A DNA stretch of 64,000 nt. Origin: Halarchaeum grantii. Its GTDB lineage: Archaea; Halobacteriota; Halobacteria; Halobacteriales; Halobacteriaceae. The notes beneath the pieces are model-generated. The model was not told where the DNA came from, did no database searches, and was given only the letters and a program-made list of their open reading frames with translations. The stretch lies in the NCBI RefSeq assembly GCF_014647455.2, contig NZ_BMPF01000002.1:310001-374000 (forward strand), written 5' to 3'. Positions 16,578 to 25,443 of the stretch are shown in pieces. The translations under genes and the position numbers were made by a program. Positions within the stretch are counted from its first letter, which is position 1, and the number at the start of each line of letters is the position of its first letter.

Positions 16578-17142
16578 CGTCGCTCACCTCCAGGCGCGAG
16601 GGCGCGGGCGCGGGCGCGTCGGGGTCAGCGTCCTCGTCGAAGATGACGAGCGCGTAGCGCTCCCAGCGCCGCACCGGTTCGACGAGACCATCGAGATCGG
16701 CGGCGTCGACGGCGTGGACGTGGAGCGCGTTCGCGTCGCCGTCGTAGTCCATGGTGAGCGTTCCGGGCGTGAGCGTGATGGAGTTGGCGATGACGGTGAC
16801 GGCGGCGTCGGACTCGACGCGGAGCGGGATGACGACGACGCCGGGGTCGAGCGGCATCGACGGCGCGAGCACGCGCTTGGCGACCTCGACGTTCGCCGTG
16901 AGGAGCTCGTAGACGAACGTCCCGACGTAGCGGGCGACCGCCGGGACGACCGCCGTCGTGCGCGAGAGGTCGCTCCGGCCGGGAAAGAGCGCGCGGAAGA
17001 CGTAGGCGACCGGCAGGGAGAGCGCGAGGCCGATCACGAGGTTGGCGGCGACCGCGCGCGGCGTGCCCGGCGTCTCCGCGACGAATATCCAGACGACGGC
17101 GAGCGCGAACCCGGCGGTCACCCAGCGCGGGACGTCCCTCAC
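16570..17142 (-). CDS. mnhE: Mrp antiporter subunit MnhE
   Basis: A 190-residue MnhE subunit with two to three N-terminal helices (WVTAGFALAVVWIFV and LVIGLALSLPVAYVF) and a C-terminal soluble domain ending in acidic residues. The block SITLTPGTLTMDYDGDANALHVHAVDA is typical of MnhE and lies near residues 117-143. Start GTG at 17142 overlaps the mnhD stop by four bases; a much longer frame running upstream lies inside mnhD and is a shadow. Confidence 0.9.
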   Translation of the reverse strand: MRDVPRWVTAGFALAVVWIFVAETPGTPRAVAANLVIGLALSLPVAYVFRALFPGRSDLSRTTAVVPAVARYVGTFVYELLTANVEVAKRVLAPSMPLDPGVVVIPLRVESDAAVTVIANSITLTPGTLTMDYDGDANALHVHAVDAADLDGLVEPVRRWERYALVIFDEDADPDAPAPAPSRLEVSDDE

Positions 17143-18701
17143 GCGCCACCACCCCCGAGGACCGCGCGGACGTAAGCGTCGCGCCCGGCGCCCGTGGCGA
17201 CGTGGCCGGCGGCTTCGGCGAAGCGATAGACGGGGTCGAAGCCGACGCCGACGGCGAGCACGCACGCGGCGAAGGCGACGACGACCGCGACCTGCACGCG
17301 GTCGGGCGACGCCATCGTCTCGACGGCGGCGGTGCGCTCGCCCCAGAAGCCGCGGTTCCACGTCCGGGAGACGTAGGCGATGGTGAGTATCGCGCCGGTG
17401 ACGGCGACCGCGAGCACGCCGAGCGAGCCGCCGACGGCGGCGACGCGGAAGACGAGGAGCTTCGAGAAGAAGCCGGCGAGCGGCGGGATGCCGACGAGCG
17501 AGAGGCCGCCGACGAGGAACGCGCCCGCGAGCACGGGCGTCCGCCCCGCCAACCCGCCGAGGTCGCCGAGGTCGGTGGTTCCGGCGGCGTCGCTGATGGT
17601 GCCGGTGACGAGGAAGAGGAGGGGTTTCGCGAGCGCGTGGTTGAGCGCGTAGACGAGCGCGGCGGCGACGCCGGCGGCGCGCAGGTCGGGGACGGCGGCG
17701 GCGACCGCGAGCGGGAGGACGATGAAGCCGACCTGCGCGATGCTCGAGTAGGCGAACGTCTCCTCGAGCGTCGGCCGGTCGAGCGCGACGAAGCCGCCGA
17801 CGAGGGCGGACGCGCCCGCGAGCACGAAGAGGACGGGCCCGTAGACGCCGAGGAGGCCCGATTCGACGCCGGGGAGGACGACGCCCGGGCTGGCGGCCGC
17901 GAACACCGTGAAGCCGAGGCGGACGATGGCGTAGACGCCGACCTTCTTCGCGACGCCGGCGAGCATCGCGGCGGCGGGCGCGGGCGCCGCCGAGTAGGCG
18001 GCGGGAACCCACCACTGGAAGGGGACGAGGCCGGCCTTCAGCCCGAAGACGGCGAGGAGGAGGAGCGAGAGGCCGAGGACGGGCGCGGACTCGGCGGGCG
18101 TCGCGCTCGCGAGCCAGCGCGCGATGTCCGCCATGTTGAGCGTCCCGGTGACGCCGTAGATGCCGCCGACCGCGAGCAACATCACGCTGGAGCCGACGAG
18201 GTTGAGGACGACGTAGCGCGTCGCCGCGAGCGTCCCGTCCTTCCCGCTGTAGAAGGCGACGAGGCCGTAGGAGGCCATCAGCGTCACCTCGAACCAGACG
18301 AAGAGGTTGAAGACGTCGCCGGTGAGGAACGCGCCCGTCGCGCCGACGAGGAGGAAGTGGAAGAGCGCGTGGTAGGAGACGCGCTGGCCGGGCGCGTTCA
18401 CGTACCGGAGGCTGTAGACGAGCGTCAGGGGCGCGACGACGGCGGTCATCGCGAGCATGAACACGGAGAGCGGGTCGGCGACGAGGGTGATGCCGTAGGG
18501 CGCGGGCCAGTCGCCGACCTGGTAGGCGAGCGTGTCCGCCGGCCAGAGCCGGGCGACGAGCGCCGCGACGGCGAGCGCGTAGCCGACGACGCCAGCGAGG
18601 CTGAGCGCGCGCTGGAGGCGGGGGGCGGTGCGGACGAGCATGCACGCGACCGCGCTCACGAGCGCGACGAGCAGCGGCGCGACGACGAGGTTCGTCGTCA
18701 T
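17139..18701 (-). CDS. mnhD: Mrp antiporter subunit MnhD
   Basis: A 520-residue NuoN/NuoM-like proton-translocating subunit with about 14 membrane helices. Family landmarks include NLFVWFEVTLMASYGLVAFY, GLKAGLVPFQWWVPAAYSAAP with the key lysine, and ALNHALAKPLLFLV. It works with MnhA in exchanging Na+ for H+. Start ATG overlaps the mnhC stop by four bases. Confidence 0.93.
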   Translation of the reverse strand: MTTNLVVAPLLVALVSAVACMLVRTAPRLQRALSLAGVVGYALAVAALVARLWPADTLAYQVGDWPAPYGITLVADPLSVFMLAMTAVVAPLTLVYSLRYVNAPGQRVSYHALFHFLLVGATGAFLTGDVFNLFVWFEVTLMASYGLVAFYSGKDGTLAATRYVVLNLVGSSVMLLAVGGIYGVTGTLNMADIARWLASATPAESAPVLGLSLLLLAVFGLKAGLVPFQWWVPAAYSAAPAPAAAMLAGVAKKVGVYAIVRLGFTVFAAASPGVVLPGVESGLLGVYGPVLFVLAGASALVGGFVALDRPTLEETFAYSSIAQVGFIVLPLAVAAAVPDLRAAGVAAALVYALNHALAKPLLFLVTGTISDAAGTTDLGDLGGLAGRTPVLAGAFLVGGLSLVGIPPLAGFFSKLLVFRVAAVGGSLGVLAVAVTGAILTIAYVSRTWNRGFWGERTAAVETMASPDRVQVAVVVAFAACVLAVGVGFDPVYRFAEAAGHVATGAGRDAYVRAVLGGGGA

Positions 18702-19102
18702 CGCACCGCACCCCCGATGTCCTCGAGGTCGATACTGCCGTGTTCCTCGTACGTCCGGTAGACGAGGACGAGCAGGAGCGCGGTGGTCGCGAAGCCGATG
18801 ACGACTGCGGTGAGCACGAGCGCCTGCACGAGCGGGTCCGTGACCGCGCCCTCCTCGTGGCCGATTATCGGCGCGATGCCGCCGATACCGCCCATCGTAA
18901 CGAGGTAGACGTTCGTGGCCTGCGAGAGGATGAGCACGCCGAAGACGACGCGAACGAGGTCGCGCCGGAGGACGAGGAACGTCCCGACGGCGAAGAGCAC
19001 GCCGAGCGCGACCGCGAGGACGACCTCGACGGGCGACCCGGACGTGCCCGCCATCCCGGTGCCGGTTCCGGACCCGGTCGCGGCGATGACGGCGCCGCTC
19101 AT
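18698..19102 (-). CDS. mnhC: Mrp antiporter subunit MnhC
   Basis: A 134-residue NuoK-like subunit with three membrane helices and the conserved VVFGVLILSQATNVYLV near residues 51-67 plus DPLVQALVLTAVVIGFATTA. The first 20 residues are Gly/Thr-rich and look like a haloarchaeal extension. Four-base overlaps link it to mnhB and mnhD. Confidence 0.92.
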   Translation of the reverse strand: MSGAVIAATGSGTGTGMAGTSGSPVEVVLAVALGVLFAVGTFLVLRRDLVRVVFGVLILSQATNVYLVTMGGIGGIAPIIGHEEGAVTDPLVQALVLTAVVIGFATTALLLVLVYRTYEEHGSIDLEDIGGAVR

Positions 19103-19575
19103 TCCGCACCCACCACCGAGATTATCGTGAGGAGCGCGCCGACGACGACGGCGTAGACGCCGAGGTCGAAGACGAGGGCGGACGCGAGCTCGATGTCTCC
19201 GAAGAGCGGGACGGTCGCGTGGCGGAACGTCTGAGTCATGTATGGGATGGTCGTGCCGGTGAGGTAGCCGTAGGCGATCGAGGCGAGGCCGCCGGTGACG
19301 GCGATGCCGAGGCCGGCCGCGTAGAGCGATTGGTAGTCCCGAACGATGCCGTGCTGGACGTGCTCGACGGCGGTCTCGACCTCGCGGCCGAGGACGTCGT
19401 CCTCGACGCCGTCGAGGCCGTAGGCGAGGTAGGCGAGCGCCATCGCGGAGGCGGCGAGGACGCCGGCGATGAAGCCGCCGCCCGGGAGGTTGTGCCCCTG
19501 CAGGAAGAACGCGAACGAGACGACGAACCCGAGGGGGACGACGACGCGCGCGACGGTGCGGAGGATGACGGTCAC
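19099..19575 (-). CDS. mnhB: Mrp antiporter subunit MnhB
   Basis: A 158-residue MnhB subunit with the signature FLQGHNLPGGGFIAGVL near the N-terminus and four helices. Two in-frame GTG starts exist, at 19584 (adding three residues) and 19575; the latter is listed because its GTGA overlaps the stop of a 51-codon frame that in turn overlaps the mnhA stop, matching the coupling used elsewhere in the operon. The 150 bases before it hold three hairpins. The GTGACC of this start recurs twice upstream at 57 to 59-base intervals. Confidence 0.88.
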   Translation of the reverse strand: MTVILRTVARVVVPLGFVVSFAFFLQGHNLPGGGFIAGVLAASAMALAYLAYGLDGVEDDVLGREVETAVEHVQHGIVRDYQSLYAAGLGIAVTGGLASIAYGYLTGTTIPYMTQTFRHATVPLFGDIELASALVFDLGVYAVVVGALLTIISVVGAE

Positions 19576-19727
19576 GCGAGCCACCTCCGCGTGGCGAGTG
19601 TGGCCCAGCCAGACCGCCGTCTGGCGCTGGTCACGAGAATCCCCCCCGGGTTCTCGTTACCCAGTTGGACCACAGGTCCAACGCTGGTCACGCAAGCTAC
19701 CTCCCGCCGGTCGGCGTCGCGTGTCAT
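19572..19727 (-). CDS. Possible 51-residue ORF bridging mnhA and mnhB
   Basis: ATG at 19725-19727 overlaps the mnhA stop (ATGA) and the frame runs 51 codons to a TGA that overlaps the second mnhB start (GTGA). The first residues, MTRDADRREVA, resemble the short polar N-terminus expected of MnhB, while the rest runs through three hairpins and looks non-coding. It is either a relic of the original mnhB start displaced by an insertion or a translation-coupling leader. No homologue is recognised. Confidence 0.35.
   Translation of the reverse strand: MTRDADRREVACVTSVGPVVQLGNENPGGILVTSARRRSGWATLATRRWLA
19608..19692. repeat. Triple-hairpin cassette with 11-base direct repeats in mnh operon
   Basis: Three consecutive inverted repeats: GCCAGAC/GTCTGGC (19608-19625), ACGAGAA/TTCTCGT with an inner CCC/GGG (19633-19657), and GTTGGACC/GGTCCAAC (19664-19682... 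arms 8 bases, 3-base loop). CGCTGGTCACG occurs at 19625-19635 and 19682-19692. It separates mnhA from mnhB, the only junction of the operon that is not a short overlap. Confidence 0.8.
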
Positions 19728-22084
19728 GGCGTCTCACCTCGCTCGCGCATAACGATGAGAGTCAACACCGCGACGGCGGCCATCGCGATGACGGAAATCT
19801 CGCCCATCGTGTCGATACCCCGGAAGTCCACGAGGATAACGTTCACGAGATTGTGGCCGCCAGCCTCGGGGACGGAGTTCTCCACGAAGTAGGAGGCGAT
19901 GCTGTCGGGGGTCGCGCCGGTCGCGACGAGCGTGGTGACGGTGACGAACCCGCCCACGAGAACGGAGAGGACGGCGTCCCGTGCCGCCCGCGAGCGCTGG
20001 ATGCGCCCGTAGTAGCTCGGGAGTTTGTCGAGGATGACGAGGAAGACGACGAACGTCACGGTCTCGACGACGACCTGCGTGAGCGCGACGTCGGGCGCGC
20101 TCGCGAGCACGAAGAAGACGGTGACGCCGAAGCCGACGACGGAGAGCGCGAGGACGCCCGCGACGTGCGAGGGCGCGCGGATCGCGGCGAGCGCGGCGAG
20201 CGCGGCGACGGCGAGGATGACGGTGAGCGGGATGCCGAGCGTCGGCGTCGCGAGCGGGACGCCGACGCTCGTCGCGAGATAGCCGAGGCCGCCGAGGCCG
20301 ACGGCGCCCGCGAACGTCCACGTCGCGTACGTGCGCAGTCGGTCCGTCCAGAGCGTCCGGTGGGTGGCGGTGCTCGCGCGGTTCGCGCCGAAGACGAGCG
20401 TGTCGTACCACCAGTCCGCGCCGAGCGGCGGGACGGCATCGAGCGCCCCGGTGACGGCGGCCTGTACGCGCTCCCAGACGAGGTAGGTGAGCGCGCCGCC
20501 GCCGAGCGCGAGGGCGCTCATGACGACGGCGGGGGAGACGTACGTCGGGAGGTAGTAGTGGAAGGAGAGGTGGTCGGCGCCCGGCGGGAGCGTGCTCGCG
20601 GCGACGTGGCCGACGAAGGACTCGACGGGCGCAAGGGGAAATCCGAGCGCGGCCGTCACGCCGCCGAGGCCGACGACGCCCGCGAAGCCGGCGAGGAGGA
20701 GGGGCGGGCCGTTCATCGACCACGGCGCGCGGTGGACGTGCCCGAGCGCCTCCGGTTTCTCGCCGAAGAAGACGGCGAGGAAGCGCAGCGAGTAGACGAG
20801 CGTGAAGACGCTCCCGACGACGGCGATGACCGGGTACGCCCACGTGAGGCCGCCGTCGTGGGCGGCGAGGTGATAGGCGGCCTCGAAGAGGAGTTCCTTC
20901 GAGTAGAAGCCGTTGAACGGCGGGACGCCGCCCATGCCGAGCGCGGCGACGGCGGTGACGCCGGCGACGACGGGGAGGTCACGCCAGAGGCCGCCGAGTT
21001 CGGAGAACTTCCGGGTGCCGGCCTCGTGGGCGACGATGCCGGCGACGAGGAAGAGCGCGGCCTTGAACGCGGCGTGGTTGAGGATGTGGAAGACGCCGGT
21101 CTCGGCGCCGACGGCCGTGGAGAAGCCGAAGCCGGCGACGATGAGGCCGAGGTGGCTCACCGTCGAGTAGGCGAGCAGCTCCTTCAGTTCGGTCGCGCAG
21201 ACGGCGAGTATGGCCGCGATGAGCATCGTGACGAGGCCGAGCGTGACGAAGATGTGCGTCCAGTCGTCGCCGACGAGGATGGGGCGCATCCGGCCGAGGA
21301 GGAAGACGCCGGCCTTGACCATCGTCGCGGAGTGGAGGAACGCGGAGACGGGCGTCGGCGCGGCCATGGCGTTCGGGAGCCAGACGTGCAGGGGGAATTG
21401 CGCGGATTTCGCGGCGGCGCCGACACCCACGAGGGAGACGATGGGGAAGAGGAGGCCGGCTTGCTCGACGGCGGCGCGCGTCGCCGCCGGGTCGGCGAGC
21501 ATCGCCGCGAGGCTGTACGTCCCGGTGGCGGAGGCGAGGAGGACGAAGCCGACGAGCATGAAGAGCCCGCCCCCGACGGTGAGGAGCATCGCCTTGCGCG
21601 CGGAGTAGCGCGACTCGCGCTCCTCGGAGTAGTGGCCGACGAGGAGGAAGGAGGCGACGCTCGTCAGCTCCCAGAAGCAGAAGAGGACGACGAGGTCGCC
21701 GGCGTAGACGACGCCGAGCATCGACCCCATGAAGGCGAGCATCGTCGCGTAGTACTTCGTCTGTCCCGGTTCTTCGCGCATGTAGCCGGCCGAGTAGACG
21801 AAGACGAGGACGCCGACGCCGCTGGCGAGCGCGCCGACGAACGTCGCGAGCCCGTCCACGTAGAAGCCGAACGTGACGCTGAGCGGGCCGACCCACGTGA
21901 CCGAGGCGCCGCCGTGGGTGCCCGCGAGCGAGGCCACGAGCGCGAGGCAGACGGCCGCGACGGCGGCGGCGTAGTACGCCGTCCGGTTGCCGAGCTGTCG
22001 TGCGACCGCGGGCGTCGCCGCCGCCGCGGCGAACGGCAGGCCGACGAGGGCGACGAGCACCCACAGGTCGGGTGTCGGTTGCAC
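19724..22084 (-). CDS. mnhA: Mrp antiporter subunit MnhA (A plus B-like domains)
   Basis: A 786-residue subunit with the NuoL-like proton-channel domain (FCFWELTSVASFLLVGHYSEERESR, described as the residue-130 block; KSAQFPLHVWLPNAMAAPTPVSAFLHSATMVKAGVF as the channel lysine block) and a C-terminal DUF4040/MbhE-like part (DVALTQVVVETVTFVVFLVILDKLPSYY). About 20 helices. The start chosen is GTG at 22084: a clear TATA box TTTATAGTC (22106-22114) lies 26 bases upstream, and the longer frame from TTG 22123 would include the TATA box itself. First gene of the mnh operon. Confidence 0.93.
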   Translation of the reverse strand: MQPTPDLWVLVALVGLPFAAAAATPAVARQLGNRTAYYAAAVAAVCLALVASLAGTHGGASVTWVGPLSVTFGFYVDGLATFVGALASGVGVLVFVYSAGYMREEPGQTKYYATMLAFMGSMLGVVYAGDLVVLFCFWELTSVASFLLVGHYSEERESRYSARKAMLLTVGGGLFMLVGFVLLASATGTYSLAAMLADPAATRAAVEQAGLLFPIVSLVGVGAAAKSAQFPLHVWLPNAMAAPTPVSAFLHSATMVKAGVFLLGRMRPILVGDDWTHIFVTLGLVTMLIAAILAVCATELKELLAYSTVSHLGLIVAGFGFSTAVGAETGVFHILNHAAFKAALFLVAGIVAHEAGTRKFSELGGLWRDLPVVAGVTAVAALGMGGVPPFNGFYSKELLFEAAYHLAAHDGGLTWAYPVIAVVGSVFTLVYSLRFLAVFFGEKPEALGHVHRAPWSMNGPPLLLAGFAGVVGLGGVTAALGFPLAPVESFVGHVAASTLPPGADHLSFHYYLPTYVSPAVVMSALALGGGALTYLVWERVQAAVTGALDAVPPLGADWWYDTLVFGANRASTATHRTLWTDRLRTYATWTFAGAVGLGGLGYLATSVGVPLATPTLGIPLTVILAVAALAALAAIRAPSHVAGVLALSVVGFGVTVFFVLASAPDVALTQVVVETVTFVVFLVILDKLPSYYGRIQRSRAARDAVLSVLVGGFVTVTTLVATGATPDSIASYFVENSVPEAGGHNLVNVILVDFRGIDTMGEISVIAMAAVAVLTLIVMRERGETP

Positions 22085-22399
22085 ACTCGATTCGTAGGGG
22101 AGTTTGACTATAAATCTGGTCAAGATAGCGTCCGACGCGTCGAGCGTTCGCGGAGGGGCGCGCCCCGGCGCTACTCGCCGGTGGGCGCAGCTCCGTGCGC
22201 TCGGGTTCGGCCACCCCGGCGAAGAACCGACCGGGGTTCCGGGCGGGCGTCGCCGACCCGCCCCGCGTCCGTTTAAGTACTTCTCGTCACAAGTAGTAGA
22301 TACGAGCGAGGGACGGCCCGTCTGGGCCGCACCGATTCTACCGTGGTCCCGCGTCGAGTAGTCGTGCGTTTATCCGTCTGCGCGCGGTAGCGGGGCGTG
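22085..22399. other. 315-base divergent promoter region mnhA / RNAP epsilon
   Basis: No gene is visible. The left end holds the mnhA TATA box (22106-22114). A second A+T-rich element GTTTAAGTACTT at about 22271-22282 is followed by a small dyad TACTT...AAGTA, and CGGCCC-GTCT-GGGCCG (about 22313-22328) is a perfect 6-bp hairpin. GCGTTTATCC at about 22366 lies at leaderless distance from the ATG at 22400. Confidence 0.5.
22106..22114 (-). promoter_or_regulatory. TATA box of the mnh operon
   Basis: TTTATAGTC on the minus strand, centred 26 bases from GTG 22084. It decides the mnhA start and predicts a leaderless seven-gene message. Confidence 0.7.
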
Positions 22400-23155
22400 A
22401 TGACCGACGCCGCCACGTCGGCCCCCGAGTTCGAGGTGGTCGACGAGGAGCAGTTCAGCGCACGTCCCGGCGACGGCGCACTCGCGCGCTCCGCCCACCG
22501 CCGCGACACCACCGTCGGCCGCTGGGGCCCGACGAGTCCGAGCGCCACCCAGATCGGTCGCGCGCGCTCGCCCGAGGGGGACGTCTCCGAGAACCTCCGG
22601 CGCCTCCACGACGAGCGCCACCCCGCGACCGAGGGTCACGGCGCGCGCCAGCACCGACTCGAGAAACTCCGCATCACGCAGGCGCTCTGCAACGACCTCG
22701 ACGTGACGCCGTGGCAGCGCGACCGCGCGCTCGGCGTGATGGTCGACCTCGACCTCACGGCGTTCGGGAGCCAGCGCGCCATCGAGAAGGTCGCGCTCGT
22801 CACCATCCGGCACGTCGTCGACGACGAGCGCGAGCGCTATCTCGGGTTGCAGGACCAGGAGTGGCTCGCCGAGCGGTCCCCGGAGCGACTGGAGGCGCTC
22901 TACGAGCAGTTCACCTCCATCACGGACGACCCGCACTTCGAGGCGCTCGCCGCGAAGCACGGCCTCGAAATCACGAACCTCAACCGCCTCCGGCGCGTGC
23001 TACGCGACCAACTGGACGAGCAGGACCTCCACGGCGCCGTCTACGGGCGCAACCCCTACCGGGACCCGAACCTCCCGAGTTCGGACCTCCGCGAGTCCGA
23101 GCAGCGCGGTTCCGACGACAGGAGGAACCGCGAAGAGACGAGCGGGGAGCGGTAG
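22400..23155 (+). CDS. Haloarchaeal RNA polymerase subunit epsilon
   Basis: A 251-residue protein I recognise as the haloarchaeal RNA polymerase epsilon subunit. The central core, HRLEKLRITQALCNDLDVTP then WQRDRALGVMVDLDLTAFGS and IEKVALVTIRHVVD, is helical and highly characteristic; the N-terminal 70 and C-terminal 30 residues are polar and low-complexity. The biochemical role of epsilon is poorly known. A GTG one codon upstream is an alternative start; ATG 22400 is preferred for its spacing to GCGTTTATCC. Confidence 0.82.
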   Translation: MTDAATSAPEFEVVDEEQFSARPGDGALARSAHRRDTTVGRWGPTSPSATQIGRARSPEGDVSENLRRLHDERHPATEGHGARQHRLEKLRITQALCNDLDVTPWQRDRALGVMVDLDLTAFGSQRAIEKVALVTIRHVVDDERERYLGLQDQEWLAERSPERLEALYEQFTSITDDPHFEALAAKHGLEITNLNRLRRVLRDQLDEQDLHGAVYGRNPYRDPNLPSSDLRESEQRGSDDRRNREETSGER

Positions 23156-23249
23156 CGACCCGCGAGCGACGCGACGGCGGCGCGCGAACCGTCGCGCACC
23201 GGGCGTCGCCGGTGCCGTTATGGTCCCGGGTTGCGTGCGTACTCGTGTC

Positions 23250-23444
23250 ATGGCAACCGGAACGGTCGACTTCTTCAACGACACGAAGGGGTACGGCTTC
23301 ATCGAAACCGACGACGCGGACGACGACGTCTTCTTTCACATGGAGGACATCGGCGGCGAGGACCTCGAGGAGGGCCAAGAGGTGGAGTTCGACATCACAC
23401 GGACCGACAAGGGTCCGCGCGCGGAGAACCTGAAACGGCTGTAG
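23250..23444 (+). CDS. cspA: Cold-shock domain protein CspA
   Basis: A 64-residue single cold-shock domain. RNP1 is KGYGFIET (residues 13-20) and RNP2 is DVFFHM (27-32); the domain binds single-stranded RNA or DNA. The start at 23250 is preferred to a GTG-adjacent longer frame since CCGTTATGG sits about 30 bases upstream. A T5 run follows the stop (GGTGTTTTTACGG), a likely transcript end. Confidence 0.95.
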   Translation: MATGTVDFFNDTKGYGFIETDDADDDVFFHMEDIGGEDLEEGQEVEFDITRTDKGPRAENLKRL

Positions 23445-23498
23445 GGCGGGCGGGTGTTTTTACGGAGTGCGTTCGAGCCGGTTCGAGCGGCGGCGCCG

Positions 23499-25109
23499 TC
23501 AGTCGGCGGACTCGGCGTCGCCGCTGTGACCGCTCTCGGTCGCGGGCTGGGAGGGCTTCTCGGGCTGGGCTTCGGTGATGATGGAGTCGTCGGTTTCACC
23601 GAGGATTTCGCGCGCGGCCCGGTAGCTCGCGTAGACGATGGCGAGCAGGAACACCGTGAACGGCAGGGCGAGCACGCCGGCGAAGGACTCGATGGCGCCG
23701 AAGCCGGAGAGCTGGAGGCTCATGATGCCGAAGACGGCGAGGAGGACGCCCCACCACGCGCGGATGCGGGCGTTCGGGTTCTCGTCGCCGAGCGTGATCG
23801 CGGACACCATGAAGACGGCGGAGTCGAGCGAGGTGATGATGTAGCCGGCGATGACGAGCACGAAGATGACGGCGAGGAGTTCGCCGAACGGCGTGACGGA
23901 GAGCGCCGTGGAGATCGCGGCGGGGATACCCGAGGACGTGTAGGCGGCGGTGACGGGTTCGCGGTAGCCGGGCGCGAGCACCCAGCCGCCGATGAGGGAG
24001 TGCTGGATCCACGTCAGAACGGCGGGCGCGAGGACGAGCACGAGGAACATCTCGCGGATCGTCCGGCCCTTCGAGACGCGGGCGACGAAGCTCCCGACGA
24101 AGATGCTCCACGCGGCCCACCACGCCCACCAGAAGCCGGTCCACTGGCCGGCCCACGAGCTCGCGGTGCCGGGGACGGTGTAGAGCGAGAGCCGGAGCAT
24201 GTTCGAGAGCCAGACGCCGGTGGCGTTCAGGCCGAGTTCGAGCATGTAGATCGTCGGCCCGACGACGACGAGGAGCGCCATCGCGACGCCGATGAGCACC
24301 ATCGTCGCGCGCGCGGCGTTCCGGATGCCGGCTCGGAGGCCGAGCCAGACGTCGAAGAGGAAGACCGCGCCGATGACGGCGAACAGCAGGTAGGTGAGCG
24401 ACGCGGACTCGAGGCCGAACGTCCCGCCGAGGATGGAGGAGACGGTCTGCGCGCTGAACCCGAGCGTGGTCGCGATGCCGCCGATGGAGGCGACGATCGC
24501 GGAGAGGTTCACCAGCCAGTGGAACCAGCGGTGGTCCTCGACGCTGATGAGGTTGCCGAGCATCGCGCCGACCTTGTACTCGCCGACGCCCTGCGTGTAG
24601 ACGATGATGCCGAACGCGATGCCCACCGGCAGGTACCACATCGCGAGGCCGGGGAAGACCTCGTGGATGTACATGAACGCGAGGCCGATGGTGCCCGGCG
24701 TCGCCGAGATCGGCATGTTCGGCGGCGGCGAGTTCGCGATGCTGATGGGTTCGCCGACGCCCCAGATGAGGATGGAGGCGCCGAAGCCGACGGTGAACAC
24801 CATCGAGAGCCACGAGAACGTGTCGAAGTCGGGGGTGGCGTCCTCGCCGCCGATGCGGAGTTTCCCGTACTTGGAGAACGTGAGGGCGGTGACGAGGATG
24901 AGGAGGAGGAAGCCGAGGAGGATGAACCACCAGCCGAACCACGTGAGTATCCAGTCGAACGCGCCGTTCATCGTCGTGCTCAACAGCGCGGGGTCGACGA
25001 GGCCGACGCCGGCGAGTCCGAGGAGGACGCCCATCGCGACGACGAACAGACCGAGTTCGGCGCGGTCGGCGTCCTCGAGGCCGAAGAGGTAGCGGAGTGA
25101 GAGTTTCAT
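23499..25109 (-). CDS. BCCT family glycine betaine/choline transporter
   Basis: A 536-residue BCCT transporter with 12 membrane helices. The substrate-site tryptophan region GFWWAWWAAWSIFVGSFVAR and the GFGASILIWGVGEP block are typical. BCCT carriers import betaine for osmoprotection. Start ATG at 25109 (MKLSLRYLF) is used; the longer frame starts inside the promoter region. The C-terminal 35 residues are polar and cytoplasmic. No TATA box lies close to the ATG; the best one is inside the dyad near 25295, which would give a leader of about 160 bases. Confidence 0.92.
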   Translation of the reverse strand: MKLSLRYLFGLEDADRAELGLFVVAMGVLLGLAGVGLVDPALLSTTMNGAFDWILTWFGWWFILLGFLLLILVTALTFSKYGKLRIGGEDATPDFDTFSWLSMVFTVGFGASILIWGVGEPISIANSPPPNMPISATPGTIGLAFMYIHEVFPGLAMWYLPVGIAFGIIVYTQGVGEYKVGAMLGNLISVEDHRWFHWLVNLSAIVASIGGIATTLGFSAQTVSSILGGTFGLESASLTYLLFAVIGAVFLFDVWLGLRAGIRNAARATMVLIGVAMALLVVVGPTIYMLELGLNATGVWLSNMLRLSLYTVPGTASSWAGQWTGFWWAWWAAWSIFVGSFVARVSKGRTIREMFLVLVLAPAVLTWIQHSLIGGWVLAPGYREPVTAAYTSSGIPAAISTALSVTPFGELLAVIFVLVIAGYIITSLDSAVFMVSAITLGDENPNARIRAWWGVLLAVFGIMSLQLSGFGAIESFAGVLALPFTVFLLAIVYASYRAAREILGETDDSIITEAQPEKPSQPATESGHSGDAESAD

Positions 25110-25290
25110 GTGTGTAGGCGAGCGTCGGTCGGTCCCGGGTCGTGCGTGGACGGCCACTCGTCGTCGCCGGCCCCGCGGACGGGCAGCCGGTGGTCGATGC
25201 GCGAACCTGCGGCCGCCGCGCTCGCGCGGCCGCTCACCGTGTCGCGATTCCGTCGAGTCATCGTAACGTAGCAGGGCTTGAACGTCGTCC

Positions 25291-25307
25291 CACAGTTATA
25301 CCCTGTG
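25291..25307 (-). promoter_or_regulatory. TATA-containing dyad upstream of BCCT transporter
   Basis: CACAG and CTGTG flank the TATA-like core TTATACC. A protein bound to this dyad would block the basal factors directly. It is the only good TATA candidate for the betaine transporter, 180 bases from its ATG. Confidence 0.4.
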
Positions 25308-25435
25308 ATAGAGGCGCGAAATCGGCCACGACAGGCCTCGTGGGTGTCGTTCACACGAATCGCGGGTGAAGTGGCGAGTCCCGCCGCATCCCCGCGACCG
25401 ACGCGGTGCTATGGATACGCATAACCAACCTCGTG

Positions 25436-25443
25436 CTTATACC
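25436..25443 (+). promoter_or_regulatory. TATA box of type IV pilus-like operon
   Basis: CTTATACC centred 28 bases before ATG 25467, giving a leaderless start for the whole seven-gene operon. Confidence 0.7.

Noticed and set aside
19608-19692. A CRISPR-like array in the mnh operon
   Set aside because: Only two copies of an 11-base repeat, with hairpins of different sequence between them; no regular repeat-spacer pattern and no cas genes in the window.
19469-22276. A 935-codon open frame on the + strand
   Set aside because: It is antisense to mnhA and mnhB, is full of Asp/Glu/Arg/Gly repeats and matches no family. Long antisense frames are normal in G+C-rich genes.
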